Of a stretch of 64,000 nucleotides of DNA, positions 63,008 through 64,000 are shown piece after piece. Under the pieces are notes generated by a model that was not told the DNA's origin, searched no databases, and saw nothing but the letters and a program-made list of their open reading frames with translations. The stretch's first letter is position 1. Each line of letters starts with the position of its first letter. Position numbers and translations under genes: made by a program. The DNA comes from Bacteroidota bacterium (lineage in GTDB: Bacteria > Bacteroidota > Bacteroidia > Chitinophagales > Chitinophagaceae), in NCBI GenBank assembly GCA_016868815.1, contig VGFQ01000011.1:1-64000 (forward strand), read 5' to 3'.

Positions 63008-63130
63008 CCCAATTTGCTGTCGTGGCATGCAGTACTCCAGGCACGGTAATATCTCGAGGACTCATCATTCATAATGTAGACTCTGAATGGTGCAAAAACT
63101 ATGGTACCGCCTTGAACCTGAGAGAACAAA

Positions 63131-63155
63131 TTTGCCTCAAGGCATCTTACATTTG
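63131..63155 (+). promoter_or_regulatory. Promoter of the DUF6268 gene
   Basis: TACATTTG at 63148-63155 is a perfect -7 element 26 bases before the ATG at 63182. A TTTG at 63131-63134 could be the -33 element, but the 13-base spacing is shorter than usual. Confidence 0.5.
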
Positions 63156-63181
63156 TGAATATCAAAACCAAGTAAAAGCTT

Positions 63182-64000
63182 ATGAGACTCTCACATTTCT
63201 TGATCCTTTCCTTGGCATGCAATACCCTACTCGCCCAAGAGGATACGACAGATACATTCGACTACAGCCAGTTCGGCGATGCTCAGGGTGTAAAGCGTTA
63301 CTGCAACCAGAAAGTACTCAATCAGACGCCGACGCGCATCGTCAGCATCGGCTACGAATACCTGGGAGAGTTCCACATGCCTGGCATCCCGGTCTCGGCC
63401 ATGCTACCGGCCCTTCGTGACTTCCACGTCAACCGAGTCGGTTCCATCCGAGCGCAGGTGAACATCCCGGTCGTATCAACCAATCAGGTCATCTGGCAGC
63501 TGGGGGCCAGCTTTTGGGGCAGCCGCTTTGCCCTTGACAATCAGGGTAACGACCTCTTTGCCAAGGTACTGAATACGCATACCATGACCAGCGTCGGCAT
63601 CAACACAACCATCTTCAAACCCCTCAACGAGAAAAACTTCATCATCCTTCAGGGCAGCCTGGACGCCAACGGCATCTTCCACGACATGGGAGATGTCAGC
63701 GGCAAGGCACTGACGGTGAGCGGCACGGCGATCTACGGTTGGAAGACTTCCGAAAAGAACATGATCGGCACGGGCATCGCTCGCACTTACCGCGCCGGAC
63801 AAGTCATCCACGTGCCTGTATTGCTGTGGAACCGGACCTTCAACGACCGTTGGGGTATGGAGCTGCTGCTGCCTGCCCGAGGACATATCCGCTACAACTT
63901 CTCCACATCCAGCATGCTGCAGGCAGGTTTCGAACTCGAGGGCAACCAGTTCTGGATGAACCTGGCCAATAGCCCAAAGGGCATGATCTATCTGCAACGG
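63182..64000 (+). CDS. DUF6268 family outer-membrane beta-barrel protein, 3' end beyond window
   Basis: This gene runs off the right edge and is absent from the ORF track; I translated it directly. It starts MRLSHFLILSLACNTLLAQEDTTD, a signal peptide, then RIVSIGYEYLGEFHM, VSAMLPALRDFHVNRVGSIRAQVNIPVV, and continues as alternating beta strands (TMTSVGINTTIFKPLNEKNFIILQGSLDANG, GWKTSEKNMIGTGIARTYRAGQ, then FNDRWGMELLLPARGHIRYN). This is the pattern of the DUF6268 family of Bacteroidota outer-membrane barrels. The function is unknown. About 273 codons are visible and the frame is still open at base 64000. Confidence 0.8.
   Translation, partial: MRLSHFLILSLACNTLLAQEDTTDTFDYSQFGDAQGVKRYCNQKVLNQTPTRIVSIGYEYLGEFHMPGIPVSAMLPALRDFHVNRVGSIRAQVNIPVVSTNQVIWQLGASFWGSRFALDNQGNDLFAKVLNTHTMTSVGINTTIFKPLNEKNFIILQGSLDANGIFHDMGDVSGKALTVSGTAIYGWKTSEKNMIGTGIARTYRAGQVIHVPVLLWNRTFNDRWGMELLLPARGHIRYNFSTSSMLQAGFELEGNQFWMNLANSPKGMIYLQR

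Noticed and set aside
1-64000. CRISPR arrays, insertion sequences, integrases, prophage or rRNA/tRNA genes
   Set aside because: None was seen on reading; no transposase-like protein appears and the only repeats are the protein modules and the short regulatory repeats described.

Overview
The window comes from a bacterium of the phylum Bacteroidota, most likely a GC-rich member of the Chitinophagales/Chitinophagaceae. That placement is inferred from gene families and order; no rRNA gene is present. Diagnostic families are PorQ (type IX secretion), a fused SecDF, a DUF5683 gene following parAB, a long NusB, an HU-CCDC81-like/SPOR membrane protein, a SusC/SusD pair and an outer-membrane DUF6268 protein. 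Several promoters carry the Bacteroidota -7 element TAnnTTTG.

Bases 1-30 kb are mostly housekeeping. On the minus strand lie a glutamyl-Q tRNA(Asp) synthetase cut by the left edge (missed by the ORF track), a leucyl/arginyl-tRNA protein transferase, porQ, lon with a clear terminator, a small beta-barrel protein, a membrane metallophosphoesterase and an FMN reductase. The plus strand then carries a UPF0173 hydrolase, parA, parB, DUF5683, dapB and an Rrf2 regulator. Further on come a sugar kinase, a free-methionine-sulfoxide reductase, a TlpA-like thioredoxin, an FKBP lipoprotein, groES-groEL with terminator, a nusB-DUF1573-yajC-coaE-CPBP run, a ceramidase-like enzyme, an aminotransferase and secDF with terminator.

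Bases 30-43.6 kb are mixed: a HesB/IscA protein, a methylmalonyl-CoA mutase-type subunit lacking the B12 domain, and a decayed region with a frameshifted P-type ATPase N-terminus beside a start-less small ORF. A surface-polysaccharide cluster follows (asparagine synthase-like amidotransferase, GT2, GT4, alpha/beta hydrolase, with a divergent sugar-nucleotide epimerase). Then come an alpha-L-fucosidase with a GntP permease, and a queuosine-precursor transporter.

Bases 44-58.5 kb are glycan-foraging DNA. A minus-strand polysaccharide utilization locus encodes SusC, SusD, a 684-residue lipoprotein with three near-identical ~150-residue modules, a PKD lipoprotein and a GH16 endoglucanase-like lipoprotein. 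Divergently lies a one-piece sensor/LuxR-type regulator. The intergenic gap holds TACATC(A) repeats spaced at exact multiples of 11 bp plus a 9-bp inverted repeat, the most striking unexplained signal here. Next is a minus-strand set of GH28, DUF2165 and GH27 genes. The window ends with a small membrane protein and a TonB-dependent receptor transcribed leftward, and a DUF6268 outer-membrane protein cut by the right edge (also missed by the ORF track).

Two themes cross the window. Several genes have the -7 promoter element only 4-9 nt before the start codon, suggesting leaderless mRNAs. The frequent long ORFs opposite real genes are GC-driven shadows and were left out.
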